Positions 1-9,800 of a stretch of DNA of 64,000 nucleotides are shown here, piece after piece. The notes beneath the pieces were generated by a model. It searched no databases. It worked only from the letters and a program-made list of their open reading frames with translations, and had not been told where the DNA came from. The stretch is from contig DAIRGA010000006.1 in assembly GCA_036794825.1 (NCBI GenBank), positions 62,001 through 126,000 of the forward strand. The letters run 5' to 3'. Within the stretch, counting starts at the first letter, position 1, and each line of letters starts with the position of its first letter. Source of the DNA: RZYY01 sp036794825 (lineage in GTDB: Bacteria > Bacteroidota > Bacteroidia > Bacteroidales > 4484-276). The position numbers were made by a program, and so were the translations under genes.

Positions 1-3
1 ATC

Positions 4-435
4 ATGTATATGTATTTCAAAGACACCGGAAAACTCATACTTTCACTGCTCGCATTGACTGCATTGCTGCTGGTAGCGGCTTTTACAACCAAGTGGTTCC
101 TCTTCTCGGGCAATGCTTATTTCAATGAACTTAACGAGCATAACCGGGCTTTTTTTACCTTTAGTCAGATTGTTTTACCTGCCATTCTGGGCACAGCAAT
201 ACTCATCGGCCTGAAATTACCCATGGTAAACTATTATGAGCTGTTCACACTCTTGACCATGCTGGCCTTCATAATCCCAATGATGACCAACTTCAGCAGT
301 TTCAATACCTTTTATTTTGATGAAATTCCTATTGCAATCAAGGTTGATAAAAAAGCCATCATCACTGCATTCATTATGGTTGTGGCTTTTCGGATAGTTT
401 TTGAATTCGGAATAGTCATCGGGTCATCCTCCTGA
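4..435 (+). CDS. Small four-helix membrane protein, possibly 5'-truncated
   Basis: I do not recognise a family. The 143-residue product has four hydrophobic stretches, at about residues 9-33, 50-70, 78-95 and 117-138, so it is probably an integral inner-membrane protein with short loops. The reading frame is open to the first base of the window and a second Met follows two codons after the first, so the true start may lie upstream and the protein may be longer. The stop is 71 bases before the GYD-domain gene in the same direction, so the two could be cotranscribed. No function can be assigned. Confidence 0.6.
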   Translation: MYMYFKDTGKLILSLLALTALLLVAAFTTKWFLFSGNAYFNELNEHNRAFFTFSQIVLPAILGTAILIGLKLPMVNYYELFTLLTMLAFIIPMMTNFSSFNTFYFDEIPIAIKVDKKAIITAFIMVVAFRIVFEFGIVIGSSS

Positions 436-506
436 GTCTTGTCGTTAATGAATTTTTTTGTAATTTGGCTACCGAATTCATTAACCATTAGCCAAAGGAG
501 GTAGTT

Positions 507-803
507 ATGCAAACTTACATGCTGTTCACCAAACTTTCTACCGATCTCTCTTACGAACTGAAAAACCGTGAGCGCCAGGGGCGTGCATGGATGGATCAGG
601 TGAGGGAAAAATGCCCGCAGGTGAAATTCCTTGCCCATTATGCCATTCTGGGAGAGTACGATTTCATAGATATCTATGAAGCCCCCGATCCCGAAACCGC
701 CGCTAAAGTGTCTATCATCAGCCAGGCTCATGGCGCAATGCACGCCAAAAGCCTGCTCGCCATCCCTTACAAGCGTTTCCTCGAGCTGGCAGAAGAGATT
801 TAA
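507..803 (+). CDS. GYD domain-containing protein
   Basis: This 98-residue soluble protein matches the GYD family, small ferredoxin-fold proteins of unknown biochemical role that are common in bacteria and archaea. The family-naming segment is visible at about residues 49-53 (GEYDF, for the usual GxYD), followed by a mixed alpha/beta region ending in a helix. The length of roughly 95-100 residues is normal. A strong Shine-Dalgarno sequence AAAGGAGG at 494-501 fixes the ATG at 507; such a strong site is uncommon in this phylum. A longer ORF on the opposite strand is a shadow of this gene. Confidence 0.85.
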   Translation: MQTYMLFTKLSTDLSYELKNRERQGRAWMDQVREKCPQVKFLAHYAILGEYDFIDIYEAPDPETAAKVSIISQAHGAMHAKSLLAIPYKRFLELAEEI

Positions 804-913
804 TGAGGGTGCTTTGAGCAAGAAAATCGGGGTAACACTTCTGGTGGCATTATCCCGTTTTGATTTTTAGTATCGGCCAAACAGGAAAGTCCGCCAGTTG
901 CTGAAATAAAAAA

Positions 914-949
914 AAGCCCTGCCATCTTTTCCAAAAGATGGCAGGGCTT
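914..949 (-). terminator. Rho-independent terminator of the 974-6271 gene
   Basis: A perfect 17-bp inverted repeat (914-930 with 933-949, arms starting AAGCCCTGCC). On the minus strand it is followed by a run of T, and there is no T run on the plus side. It therefore terminates the minus-strand beta-helix gene whose stop lies 25 bases upstream. Confidence 0.9.
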
Positions 950-973
950 GAAAATTACCGGAATGAACCGGCT

Positions 974-3900
974 TTAGTTTATCACTAACTTCTCAAATTT
1001 TATGGCTGTGCCGGATTGGATTTTTGCAACATAAATTCCTTTGGGATGCGAAGACAAATCAATCGAAAGCGGCAGATTAAAACTGTTGTAGATTTCATCG
1101 CCAAAAGCGTTGAAGATCCGGATGTTTACATTTTGATTCATCCCTTCGATGTTGAATACGCCTTTTGATGGGTTGGGATAAATCCTGAGTCCTGTCAATG
1201 AATTATCAGCGATCCCGGTAGCGCTCATCGTAACCGATTTTACTATTGAAATTCCATTCGATTCAAAAAAGCCCTTGTTCGATTCGTTTTCGTATGTTGC
1301 CGTGATGTCGAAAGTCTCGCCGGTTGACGGACGGTAAACTTTGTAAGTCAGGAGGTTGCCTGCAGCAAAACCTTCATTCTCTGTTGTGCTCATGTCATCG
1401 CCATTCAGGCTCAGGGTGAATGCGGCTGCAGGGTTGCCGATCAGGGCAGCTCCGGCACAAATACCCCCGGTGTTGAATCCGCCGATGATATCACCCGCCT
1501 GTAACGAACCCCCGCCAATATTGAAAAGCACCAGGTGCGATCCCGGAGTGACGATCACTTCATTCCAGGGGTTGATAAAGGTTTCGGGTTGATTGATTTC
1601 TTCCGGCTGCTCATTGGATTTCAGTGAGTTGTATGTTATGCTGCCGGTATTGTTCATTCTGACGTAATAAGCCTTACCGGGCAAAACGTTTCCAATTGTG
1701 TTAATTCCATAGGCAGGCCAGTAAACACCTAAACCGGCAATATCTTTTGCCATTTCAAACCCGCTAACGCCCGTGAAGAGACTGGTTATACTGTAATTGA
1801 CCGGGCTGAGCACGGGAATAAAATTCCATCCTTGCTCCAGTTCAACCGTTTTGTTGGAGATTTCCTGCGGACCAATCGGTAAGGTCACCGCCTGATTTAC
1901 CTTGATGGCATATCCGTCGTACTCGTTCCAGCTATTGAGTGTGTAAATATTTCCGCCGGGATAGTACATTCCGTTGAAGTTATAAAGAATATCCAGGTTA
2001 TTCATTATCGGGCTTAATACCGAAGCCATACTGGGGTTGTTTGGTTTCAGGTAGCTGGAAATTCCGCTCCATCCTGCCGGAATGCTGATCATGTGCGAGA
2101 GAGGCTGTGTTCCGAATTCGTAAGCGCCCATGTCAGGCGGGTTGGAACGCATAGCTCCTGTAATGTCGGTGGGAACTCCCGGGATATAGACCCCAAGGTT
2201 ATCCAGTGCCGGGTTTGTTGGGATCAGGTTCGTTTCGGATGTGAACATCGGATTGATGTCGGTGGAATTCACATCATACCCGGTGAAAGCTCTCCAATCA
2301 TCAAGTGTTGGGTATTGTATGAAGCATATTCCTCCAACGCAATATTGCATCGCTATTTCACCTTGATAACCATCAATGTAATAATTGTTGTTTTCGGTGT
2401 ATAACCCCGAAATGGTGTTTTTGAACATAATACCATAAGCTTTACCCCATGCATCCGGCCCTGGATTGGGATGATCATTGGTCATCGAGTTGCGCAGGAT
2501 GTTATTGCGAACATCATAATCTTGTGAATTCACAAATGATTCATTCCAGAAAACAATACAACCTGATGATGGCGCATACGAATCAAAACCATAGAGGTAT
2601 GGTCCGCTAAGGTGAACCGAATTGTGCCAGATGCGGATATTACCTCCCCGACGGATCATAATACCATGAGCCTGGGTAAATGCAGGACCAGGGTTAAGTC
2701 CCCAGGCGCCGATGTTATAGATCACATTGTTGGATATCTCTGCTACTGTTTCATTGTTGTCGTTATCATAACGGATACCCTGGCTGCCGGGTCCAGTGGA
2801 AATCCAGTCGTGAATGATGTTGTTAGTGATTTTAACATTCTTATTATGATCATAGGTGTAGATACCAAACTGGCTGACGCCATCATTGCCGCCTGCAGCG
2901 CCCATGATCTCATTGTCTGCAATGAGAATGTTATACGTTTGTGTAACAGCAATACCATACCTGGTCAGGTATTCATCTGGTTCGGTGGAGCCAATCGTGT
3001 TGCCGGTAATGGAAATATTGTTGTTTTTGGTTGTTGGTTGTGCAAATACATTTATTCCATTCTTTGCACTTTTTATCCAGTTGTTTTCGATCACAATGTT
3101 GTTGTACCCACCGCCAGTTGGCCCTCCGTTCTCATAGAATAGGAATACATATGTTTCAGTATTAATATCCAGATTGTTACCTATTAAATTGCAATTTTTA
3201 ATGGTAAGATTTGTTGTTGCGTCACCACCCATTGTATTGGTGATACTGATCACACTGGCATTATATGAAGAGGAATTATTACGAAAAGTAAGATTTCGGC
3301 TGGTTCCGCCATTGTTTGAACCATCGAGTATCACATGATCAAGACCGATGAATCTGAGGATAGGTTGATATTGCACTGAGCCTGTAAAAGAAGGCGAGAC
3401 CCCTACATTGGGTTTGATTGTGAGCGTATTGATGGGGCTGCTTCCTGCATTAGCATAAAAGTTAATGGGATAGGCTTCGCTTGGGTAGGTTGCATCATCC
3501 AGGATAAAAGTTACCGGCCCGCTCATATTTTTGCTGTTCAGATCATTAACGGCAGCTGTAAGGGTGGTGTAAGTTTTTCCAACTCCCACATGAAATACAC
3601 CCGAAATGGTGTTAACATGTGAGTATGTAAATGGGCTGCTGGGAGGAGTAGCGCAGGCAGGCGGGTTAACGGAAAAGCCTGCGGCGCCCTGCATGGGAGT
3701 AGCGCCGACATTTGGCGGATTTTTGGTGTCCTGGGCTACAAAATAGTAAGAAATAACATCGCCTAACACAGTCCCACCACCAAAAGTAAAAGTGTAGGTG
3801 GTATCCGACACCCATGTGGCAGTTACTGCCTGGTAAACTCCGTTATTTTTCTTCCAGAACAGTCGCGGCAATCCGATACCTGAAGTAGGAACTCCTGTTC

Positions 3901-6271
3901 CATCCGTAATTCCGGTAGTAAGCGTCACAGGGTTTGCATTTGAAACGTTGGGTACCGGTGTAAAGTTGATTGCCGGAGGAATAAGATCGGAGGCAACACC
4001 GCCAAATTCATCAGCACCAATGTCGGGTGCATTGGGTGTGTAGAAAATATTTACAGGGTAACCCGGGTTAGGGAACCGTGGGTTGCCATCAATGTCTGTT
4101 GTAATTGCTAACGGTGATGAAACAACTGTTCCACCGGATTCACACTGCGTGGGAACATTGGTTTTCAGATGCAAATCGTATGGACGTGCAGCGATATTGA
4201 CGAAAGGAGGTAATTCCGTGACAGACTGCAATTCCTGTGGTGTAATGAAGGTTTTATAATCAACCAATGTTTGAGCAGCAGTTGTACCATTGAAGAATAT
4301 CAGATTTTTTGGCTCTGGTGTTCCTGCATAGAGGTTGTTGAAATTGGAAGTGAAGAAACCTGTGTTTGTAGTTCTCGATAGAATTGCAACCGTTTTCCCC
4401 ATAGTCCCTGTGTTTTGACTTGTATTCACGAAAATATTGTTCCTCAGGTCAATTCCGTTGAGATTCATTGTTGCAAATGCGGCTGATCCGTAATTTGTTT
4501 GAGTTCCGTTTATCGTGGTGTTTAAATACACCGTGTTGTTGTAAACCCCTCTTACATTATTGGTTGCATCAACATAGATTCCACTGAGTACATTGTAAGC
4601 AACTCCCTCAGTGGCCTGAGATGCGGGATTTCTGAGATCGCTGATCATATTATTATAAATGTAGCTCGTACCCCCGAATTCACTCATGTAGATACCTACT
4701 AACCTGGAATAGATAGCTGAATTGCTGCTGCTGATGTTATGAACTGTATTATTGTAATAGTGGGACACAAGGCCGGGACTGGCTAAATATAAACAGCTTA
4801 CCGAACCATTGGCTTCGGTATGATTTGTAAATGAGTTGTTGAAGATTTCGGTTTTTACTGATCCGTTAAAAGCGTTCCAAATGCCGTAAGTTCCGCCCTC
4901 AGACCCTATGATGTTGTTGTCAATGATATTATTGTATGCCTGGAGTGTGGTTCCATTTCCGGCTAAAAATAAATAATAGGTAATCCCTCCCTGTGGTGTT
5001 AATTGTATTCGTGAATTATTAGTAATTGTATTGTTGTAAACAGCTACTGGCCCCTGAACCTGTGATAATTTTTGGACACGGATGTATTGAATTTCTCCAC
5101 TGGTAGGAAAACCCGATGCACCGCCAACAGTATTTCCGCTAACAACATTACCATAAACATTTGTAGTATAGCCAAGTAATCGAAGATGTATAAACCTTGC
5201 AACTGATCCATGAGCAAATGTGGAATACACACAGTCGGAAACTGTATTGTTGTATATGTTTGCAACATTGTTGGTCCCATTTTCACCCATCTCTATGTAC
5301 ATCGCATTAAGAGTATGGTTTCCATTAGGGTCATCAGTAGAAAAGTTCATCGAAACAGTATTGTTGTAAACATCGAAGCTGGCATTGAAGGCATCTGTAA
5401 GGTAGATACCGTAAATGTAAAAATAAACTGGGGAGTAATTGGTTACAATCGTAGTGCTGGTCACTGTGTTATTGGCCAGTTTCAGGTTATTTACTCTGCG
5501 TACATAAATACCATAACTATCAATGGGAGCGCCTCCAACATTGGTAATGACGTTGCCTCCATCCACCCCTATTTCCACATTTTGATCGTAAAAGGTGTAA
5601 GGGAATGCAGCATTGTGTCCCGAAACATGGATACCCATGTAGGAATTGTTTATTACGTTGTTGTAGATCTTAAGGTTGGAGTTTGTCCCTGTAATATTAT
5701 TTACAGGTATCACATTAAAATTCGCTACAGTATGGTTGGCGGAATAGATGCCTTTGGAGTCGGGGTTGTATTTGTTAAGCGTTATCGTGCAGTTCCTGAT
5801 GGTGATGTTCTGGGCGCCATTGGATGGTGATGTTTTTAAAATGGCGAATCCCCATTCCATCATGGACGTTGTGTTGGCATTGGTTCCGCTTTCCAGCAGA
5901 TCAATGCCGTCGAAAGTTACATAATCGGTTCCATTGAAGACAATAATAGCATCCATTGTGCCGGTTCCTGCGGCTGCCCTGATGCTGGGGTTGTTTCCAG
6001 CGCCGGATTTCTGAAAAACAACCGGATTGGAAGCGGAGCTGGTGGCTGTAGTTATACGCCCGGATGTGGCGGTTGGAAATGCTTCGTTGTGGCCTGCATT
6101 TACGTTGAAGGTAACGCCACCGGGGCCTACACCGGATGTATTTAATGCGGTAATGGCAGCCGCAATCGTTGGATAATCGCCCGGAATTGTTTTAACTCCG
6201 GTGAGCGGTTGAGCAAACGAAACAGCGCTTAATAGTAGCGCCATAACGAGAATAGAAATTGATTTTTTCAT
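974..6271 (-). CDS. Giant secreted parallel beta-helix protein with T9SS sorting domain
   Basis: A 1765-residue exported surface or released protein. Residues 1-20 form a signal peptide ending AFAQ-like (SFAQ). Two right-handed parallel beta-helix blocks follow, at about 22-750 and 905-1395, rich in N-N-x-[IV] turns such as IYNNTV. Each starts with a T-x-x-A-A-[IV]-x-x-LN motif and ends with a G-A-[DY]-E-F-G motif. Residues 1399-1550 form a GWSGISSYLKP module and 1570-1690 a second module; both are shared with two neighbouring giants. Residues about 1695-1765 are a type A T9SS C-terminal domain (YPNPSKG, then PKGIYVAKI and KLVIN). The N-terminus is paralogous to the 6858-11600 product. It has its own promoter with a TGTACAG tandem site and its own terminator. 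Ligand or enzymatic activity is unknown; beta-helices of this kind occur in adhesins and polysaccharide-active proteins. Confidence 0.88.
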   Translation of the reverse strand: MKKSISILVMALLLSAVSFAQPLTGVKTIPGDYPTIAAAITALNTSGVGPGGVTFNVNAGHNEAFPTATSGRITTATSSASNPVVFQKSGAGNNPSIRAAAGTGTMDAIIVFNGTDYVTFDGIDLLESGTNANTTSMMEWGFAILKTSPSNGAQNITIRNCTITLNKYNPDSKGIYSANHTVANFNVIPVNNITGTNSNLKIYNNVINNSYMGIHVSGHNAAFPYTFYDQNVEIGVDGGNVITNVGGAPIDSYGIYVRRVNNLKLANNTVTSTTIVTNYSPVYFYIYGIYLTDAFNASFDVYNNTVSMNFSTDDPNGNHTLNAMYIEMGENGTNNVANIYNNTVSDCVYSTFAHGSVARFIHLRLLGYTTNVYGNVVSGNTVGGASGFPTSGEIQYIRVQKLSQVQGPVAVYNNTITNNSRIQLTPQGGITYYLFLAGNGTTLQAYNNIIDNNIIGSEGGTYGIWNAFNGSVKTEIFNNSFTNHTEANGSVSCLYLASPGLVSHYYNNTVHNISSSNSAIYSRLVGIYMSEFGGTSYIYNNMISDLRNPASQATEGVAYNVLSGIYVDATNNVRGVYNNTVYLNTTINGTQTNYGSAAFATMNLNGIDLRNNIFVNTSQNTGTMGKTVAILSRTTNTGFFTSNFNNLYAGTPEPKNLIFFNGTTAAQTLVDYKTFITPQELQSVTELPPFVNIAARPYDLHLKTNVPTQCESGGTVVSSPLAITTDIDGNPRFPNPGYPVNIFYTPNAPDIGADEFGGVASDLIPPAINFTPVPNVSNANPVTLTTGITDGTGVPTSGIGLPRLFWKKNNGVYQAVTATWVSDTTYTFTFGGGTVLGDVISYYFVAQDTKNPPNVGATPMQGAAGFSVNPPACATPPSSPFTYSHVNTISGVFHVGVGKTYTTLTAAVNDLNSKNMSGPVTFILDDATYPSEAYPINFYANAGSSPINTLTIKPNVGVSPSFTGSVQYQPILRFIGLDHVILDGSNNGGTSRNLTFRNNSSSYNASVISITNTMGGDATTNLTIKNCNLIGNNLDINTETYVFLFYENGGPTGGGYNNIVIENNWIKSAKNGINVFAQPTTKNNNISITGNTIGSTEPDEYLTRYGIAVTQTYNILIADNEIMGAAGGNDGVSQFGIYTYDHNKNVKITNNIIHDWISTGPGSQGIRYDNDNNETVAEISNNVIYNIGAWGLNPGPAFTQAHGIMIRRGGNIRIWHNSVHLSGPYLYGFDSYAPSSGCIVFWNESFVNSQDYDVRNNILRNSMTNDHPNPGPDAWGKAYGIMFKNTISGLYTENNNYYIDGYQGEIAMQYCVGGICFIQYPTLDDWRAFTGYDVNSTDINPMFTSETNLIPTNPALDNLGVYIPGVPTDITGAMRSNPPDMGAYEFGTQPLSHMISIPAGWSGISSYLKPNNPSMASVLSPIMNNLDILYNFNGMYYPGGNIYTLNSWNEYDGYAIKVNQAVTLPIGPQEISNKTVELEQGWNFIPVLSPVNYSITSLFTGVSGFEMAKDIAGLGVYWPAYGINTIGNVLPGKAYYVRMNNTGSITYNSLKSNEQPEEINQPETFINPWNEVIVTPGSHLVLFNIGGGSLQAGDIIGGFNTGGICAGAALIGNPAAAFTLSLNGDDMSTTENEGFAAGNLLTYKVYRPSTGETFDITATYENESNKGFFESNGISIVKSVTMSATGIADNSLTGLRIYPNPSKGVFNIEGMNQNVNIRIFNAFGDEIYNSFNLPLSIDLSSHPKGIYVAKIQSGTAIKFEKLVIN

Positions 6272-6320
6272 AGAAAATTGAAATTAAAATTAGTTACTTC
6301 TTGAATGAAAAATTTTGATG

Positions 6321-6352
6321 CAAAGGTGGGCACAGCTTCCACATCCAACAAA
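6321..6352 (-). promoter_or_regulatory. Promoter of the 974-6271 gene (site B)
   Basis: On the minus strand there is a TTTG (6352-6349) and, 24 bases downstream start to start, CACCTTTG (6328-6321) followed by GC. This fits the Bacteroidota -33 TTTG / -7 TAnnTTTG arrangement except for the first base of the -7 box. It implies a leader of about 40 nt before the ATG at 6271. Confidence 0.6.
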
Positions 6353-6392
6353 TTAAATTGCCCTACAAAACCAGTACACCACATCAAATTAG

Positions 6393-6411
6393 CCTTTACT
6401 TTAACTGTACA
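6393..6411 (-). promoter_or_regulatory. Tandem TGTACAG-like operator, site B
   Basis: Read on the minus strand, TGTACAGT (6411-6404) is followed 11 bp later by AGTAAAGG (6400-6393). The first half-site starts 83 bp upstream of the -7 box, exactly as at sites A and E. Inferred to be a binding site for a regulator of the T9SS cargo genes. Confidence 0.55.
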
Positions 6412-6521
6412 TACCTTTCAATAGATTGATTTATAGGCTCTTAATTTAATAAATTAACTCCCGAAAAGTCGAAATTTGTTTGAATCTTATGATGGAATGG
6501 GTAAATGGGATATGATACTAC

Positions 6522-6585
6522 TGGCTGGCGACTACCGACTTCTAACTGCTGACTGCCGACTGCTGGCTAATGACTGGCGACTTTT
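6522..6585. repeat. Degenerate GACT/CTGCC simple repeat
   Basis: Many imperfect copies of GACTGCCGACT-like units in either phase fill this stretch of the 586-base gap between two giant genes. It has no coding character; the small minus-strand reading frame across it is explained by the repeat. Confidence 0.6.
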
Positions 6586-6699
6586 GCTCTGATAGATTTG
6601 ACGGCAAAAAAGATTCATTTATTCTCTTGAATTTCTGATAAAAATGATTAAACCTGAAAAACTCATTGATCATAGAACATATTTGAAAAACAACAAATT

Positions 6700-6765
6700 G
6701 CTTTACCCCGTCCTTCAGTTCGGGGAAGCAGAAAGAAATAGAGAGTCCACGAGCTTTAGCCAATC
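6700..6765. repeat. REP/RAYT-like palindromic remnant
   Basis: Read on the minus strand, the segment begins GGCTAAAGCTCGTGGACT and ends in a short imperfect palindrome CCCCGAACTGAAGGACGGGG (6724-6705). This layout resembles REP-type elements mobilised by Y1 (IS200-like) transposases in this phylum. No transposase gene is present, and the assignment rests on recognition of the pattern only. Confidence 0.4.
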
Positions 6766-6802
6766 ATCTCTAAGTAGGATTTGCTTAAATAAGTGCACAA
6801 AA

Positions 6803-6831
6803 AAAAGCCGCAACTTGCGGTAGCGGCTTTT
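6803..6831 (-). terminator. Rho-independent terminator of the 6858-11600 gene
   Basis: Arms AAAAGCCGC (6803-6811) and GCGGCTTTT (6823-6831) pair perfectly around an 11-base loop. On the minus strand the hairpin is followed by eight T, ending the upstream cargo gene. Confidence 0.88.
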
Positions 6832-6857
6832 CAATCAACATTCAAAAAATTACAAGT

Positions 6858-9800
6858 TTACCTAACAATCAATTTACTAACTAAAGTTACATCGTTATAT
6901 GAGATCTTTACGAAATAGATGCCTGATGTGGCTGAACTGAGGTTGATTTTTTGAGTTGAGCCGGTTTGGCTGGCTTCAATCAGTTCAGTGTAAATGACCT
7001 GACCTAAGCTATTTTCAACCTTAACTTCTACCCTTTGATCTACTCTCGGGATTTCGAGTGTGAAAGCACCATTACCCGGGTTTGGATAGAGTTTCATATC
7101 GCTGAGCTGGCCTTCGCCAATGCCTGTTGCATTCTCGCCCAGCTTCATAATCATGGATTGACCCATATCAGCAAATTTGCCAGAGTTGTTCAATTCTGCA
7201 CTGTACTCAACATTGATTGCTTTTTCAACAGAACCGAAGACCTTGAAAGACATCATCTCACCATTGGTCAAACCATCAATGGCGCTGGTAGTGTTGTCGT
7301 CACCATAGGCCACCAAAAGGAGGTTTCCGGCTTCGCCATTGTACTGGGTCAAACCAACGCAAACGCCCTGAGCATTGAATACTCCGATGAATGTTCCTTT
7401 TTCCAGGCTGGCAAGTGCTGAACTATGTATGGAGATAAAATGCTGTTCACCAGACTGATTGTAAGTCCATGGAGCGCTTTCATAAACCGGAAGTCCGTTT
7501 ACATTTGGATTGATGTCAGTTGATTTTACGCAACCAAATGTGGCTTGTCCTGCCTGGATCATATTCACCAGGTAAGCGCGTCCGGGAATAAGGTTTTGCA
7601 AAGTATAAATTCCTCCAACTGGCCAGTAAAGTTGTTGCGATGTGAGATCATAGGCAAAGAGCAGGTTGTTACCCAGCTGATTGAAGATGCTGGCTGCGCT
7701 AACCGACTCGCTGCACAATACCGGCATGAAGCTTGCACCTTGCGGTAGCATCACAGTTTTGTTCTCTGTCATTTCACCAAGAATACTGAAACATGCCTGT
7801 TCATTCATCTTGATCTTGTAACCCTTGTTTGGATCCCAATTAATCAACGTATTTATATTTTGAGAAGGCCAGTAGAAACCGTTGTTGCCAAGTAGTATCT
7901 GCATTTCTTCTTCAATGCCGGCCAATACCACTTCTATGTCGGTATTTTCAGGAGTAAGGTAGCTCGAAATGCCACCCCAGCCCATTGTGCTGCAAACAGT
8001 ATGGAAATTGGGTGTGGTAGCGTTGGCTTCGGGAGCTGTACTTGAATAGTAGTTAGTACTATTCACCGACCATATCCTATAGTAATAGGTGGCGCTTGGG
8101 TTGAGGTTGGTGTGTGTAAAAGCTGATAGTGCGCCTTTATAGAGTACCGTACCATTACCGCCAATTACACTACCAACAGCGTAAGCAGTTCCTTGAGCAG
8201 GATTACCAAATACAGGCACAGTGTTTACAACAATCATAACATCGTTGTTGGCTGCGTTTTTGGTGTAGGCCAGGTCAATATCAACGCCGTTAAGCGTTGC
8301 AATGAAATCGTTTGGCGGTGCCGGCAACATTACCTCTTCTACTGTTATATCTTCAACGAACATAGCGCTTCCCGGAGCTACAGGAGTGAAGTTATGAATA
8401 CCGACCCAATAAATACCAGTTGATGGTGGGATAATAAGCTGGCAGCTGATTTGGTTGTATGTGTTTACTCTTGGGAGTGCATCATTATAGTAAATTGGGC
8501 CATTGGTCATTCCTTCAACGGTATTACTGTTACCCCATTTCACCTCAACCTGATGGCTCGCACCATTTGAGTTCTGATTCCGGTACCAGAATTTCACGAG
8601 GTAAGCCTTACCTTCAGTCAATTCAAGACCATTTGTCAGGTACCAGTCATCCTTTGCAAACGCCGAAAAGCCACCATTTATACGCAATGAAATTACTCCA
8701 GTCTTTGCAAAACCAAAGTTCGCAAACCAAGTATCAAAATTATTCTGAACATCAATTACAGTACCGCAACCAACTGAAGTTCCGCCATATTCGAAACTTT
8801 CAAAGTACGGTATGGTTGATGTTGAGCATAAAGTTGCAGCATTGGCAGTTACCTTGGCTTGAGAATAGATATCCATGTTGGTCGGATCGTACGACCATGC
8901 CTGATAATAGTAGGTAACAATATTCGGCATCAAAGCGGTATGACTAAATGCAGTTAGTGGCCCAACATAAATTACAGTTCCACCATCCGGGAGTTCCATG
9001 CCGGGAGTGTAAACTTCACCGTTAACTGGTATGCCAAAGTTATCCCAGTCGTTGGCAATAATAATCACGTCGTTGTTATAGGCGTTTTTGGTCCAGGCAA
9101 GGTTAATCTGGGTTGCACCTACCGCGGTTGCTGTGAAACCTGATGGCGGAGCTATGTTGGTATTTGCACTGACGGTAATTCCTAATGAATAATCAGTTCC
9201 ATCGTAAGAGAATGCTTTATAGTAGAATGTGGTGGCGCCGGGCAGGTTTGTATGGCTTGCAGGTGCAGCGGTGCCATTGTAAAGCAATGTCCCTCCGGCA
9301 AAAGGCTCGCCTGCTGCCGGTGGCGTTCCTGAAGGAGCAGTGAATTCACCTGTTGTACTCCAGACAATCACCACATCGTCATTGGATGGGTTGGTCGAGA
9401 AGTTTACATCAATCTGATGTGAACTTTGGGGTGTTGCAACAACACCACCCGGGTTAATCACACTGATTGCCATGCCATCAAACTCGTCTGCTCCGATATC
9501 GGGGGCAGATGACCTGAGGTCGCCGTCAAAGTCCGTTGTTATATTCACAGGACTGGTTATCTGGATTCCCCCGCTTTCGCATGGTGTGGGGAAGCCGTCA
9601 ATCAGGTGAAGGTCATAAGGTGCAGTGGCTGCATTAACAAACGGAGGAAGATGTCTGAACGAACCTGATTCTCTTGCAGGGCCTACAAAAGCCTGGAAAT
9701 CAACAAAGTTAAATGCTGTAGGTGGAATTGGAGGTATAGCAGAGGATAATCCGCCATGATAGAAAACAGCATGGAATTCATCCTCAACATCGCCGGCATA

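Noticed and set aside
5210..5830. 206-codon plus-strand reading frame inside the beta-helix gene
   Set aside because: It is antisense to a repetitive coding region rich in Asn/Ile codons; repeated motifs such as VGNCIVVYVCN mirror the beta-helix repeats, so it is a shadow. The 2612-3142 frame is rejected for the same reason.
6542..6763. 73-codon minus-strand frame in the intergenic gap
   Set aside because: It runs through the GACT simple repeat and REP-like remnant, and its C-terminus (SPVISQQSAVSS) is repeat-derived.
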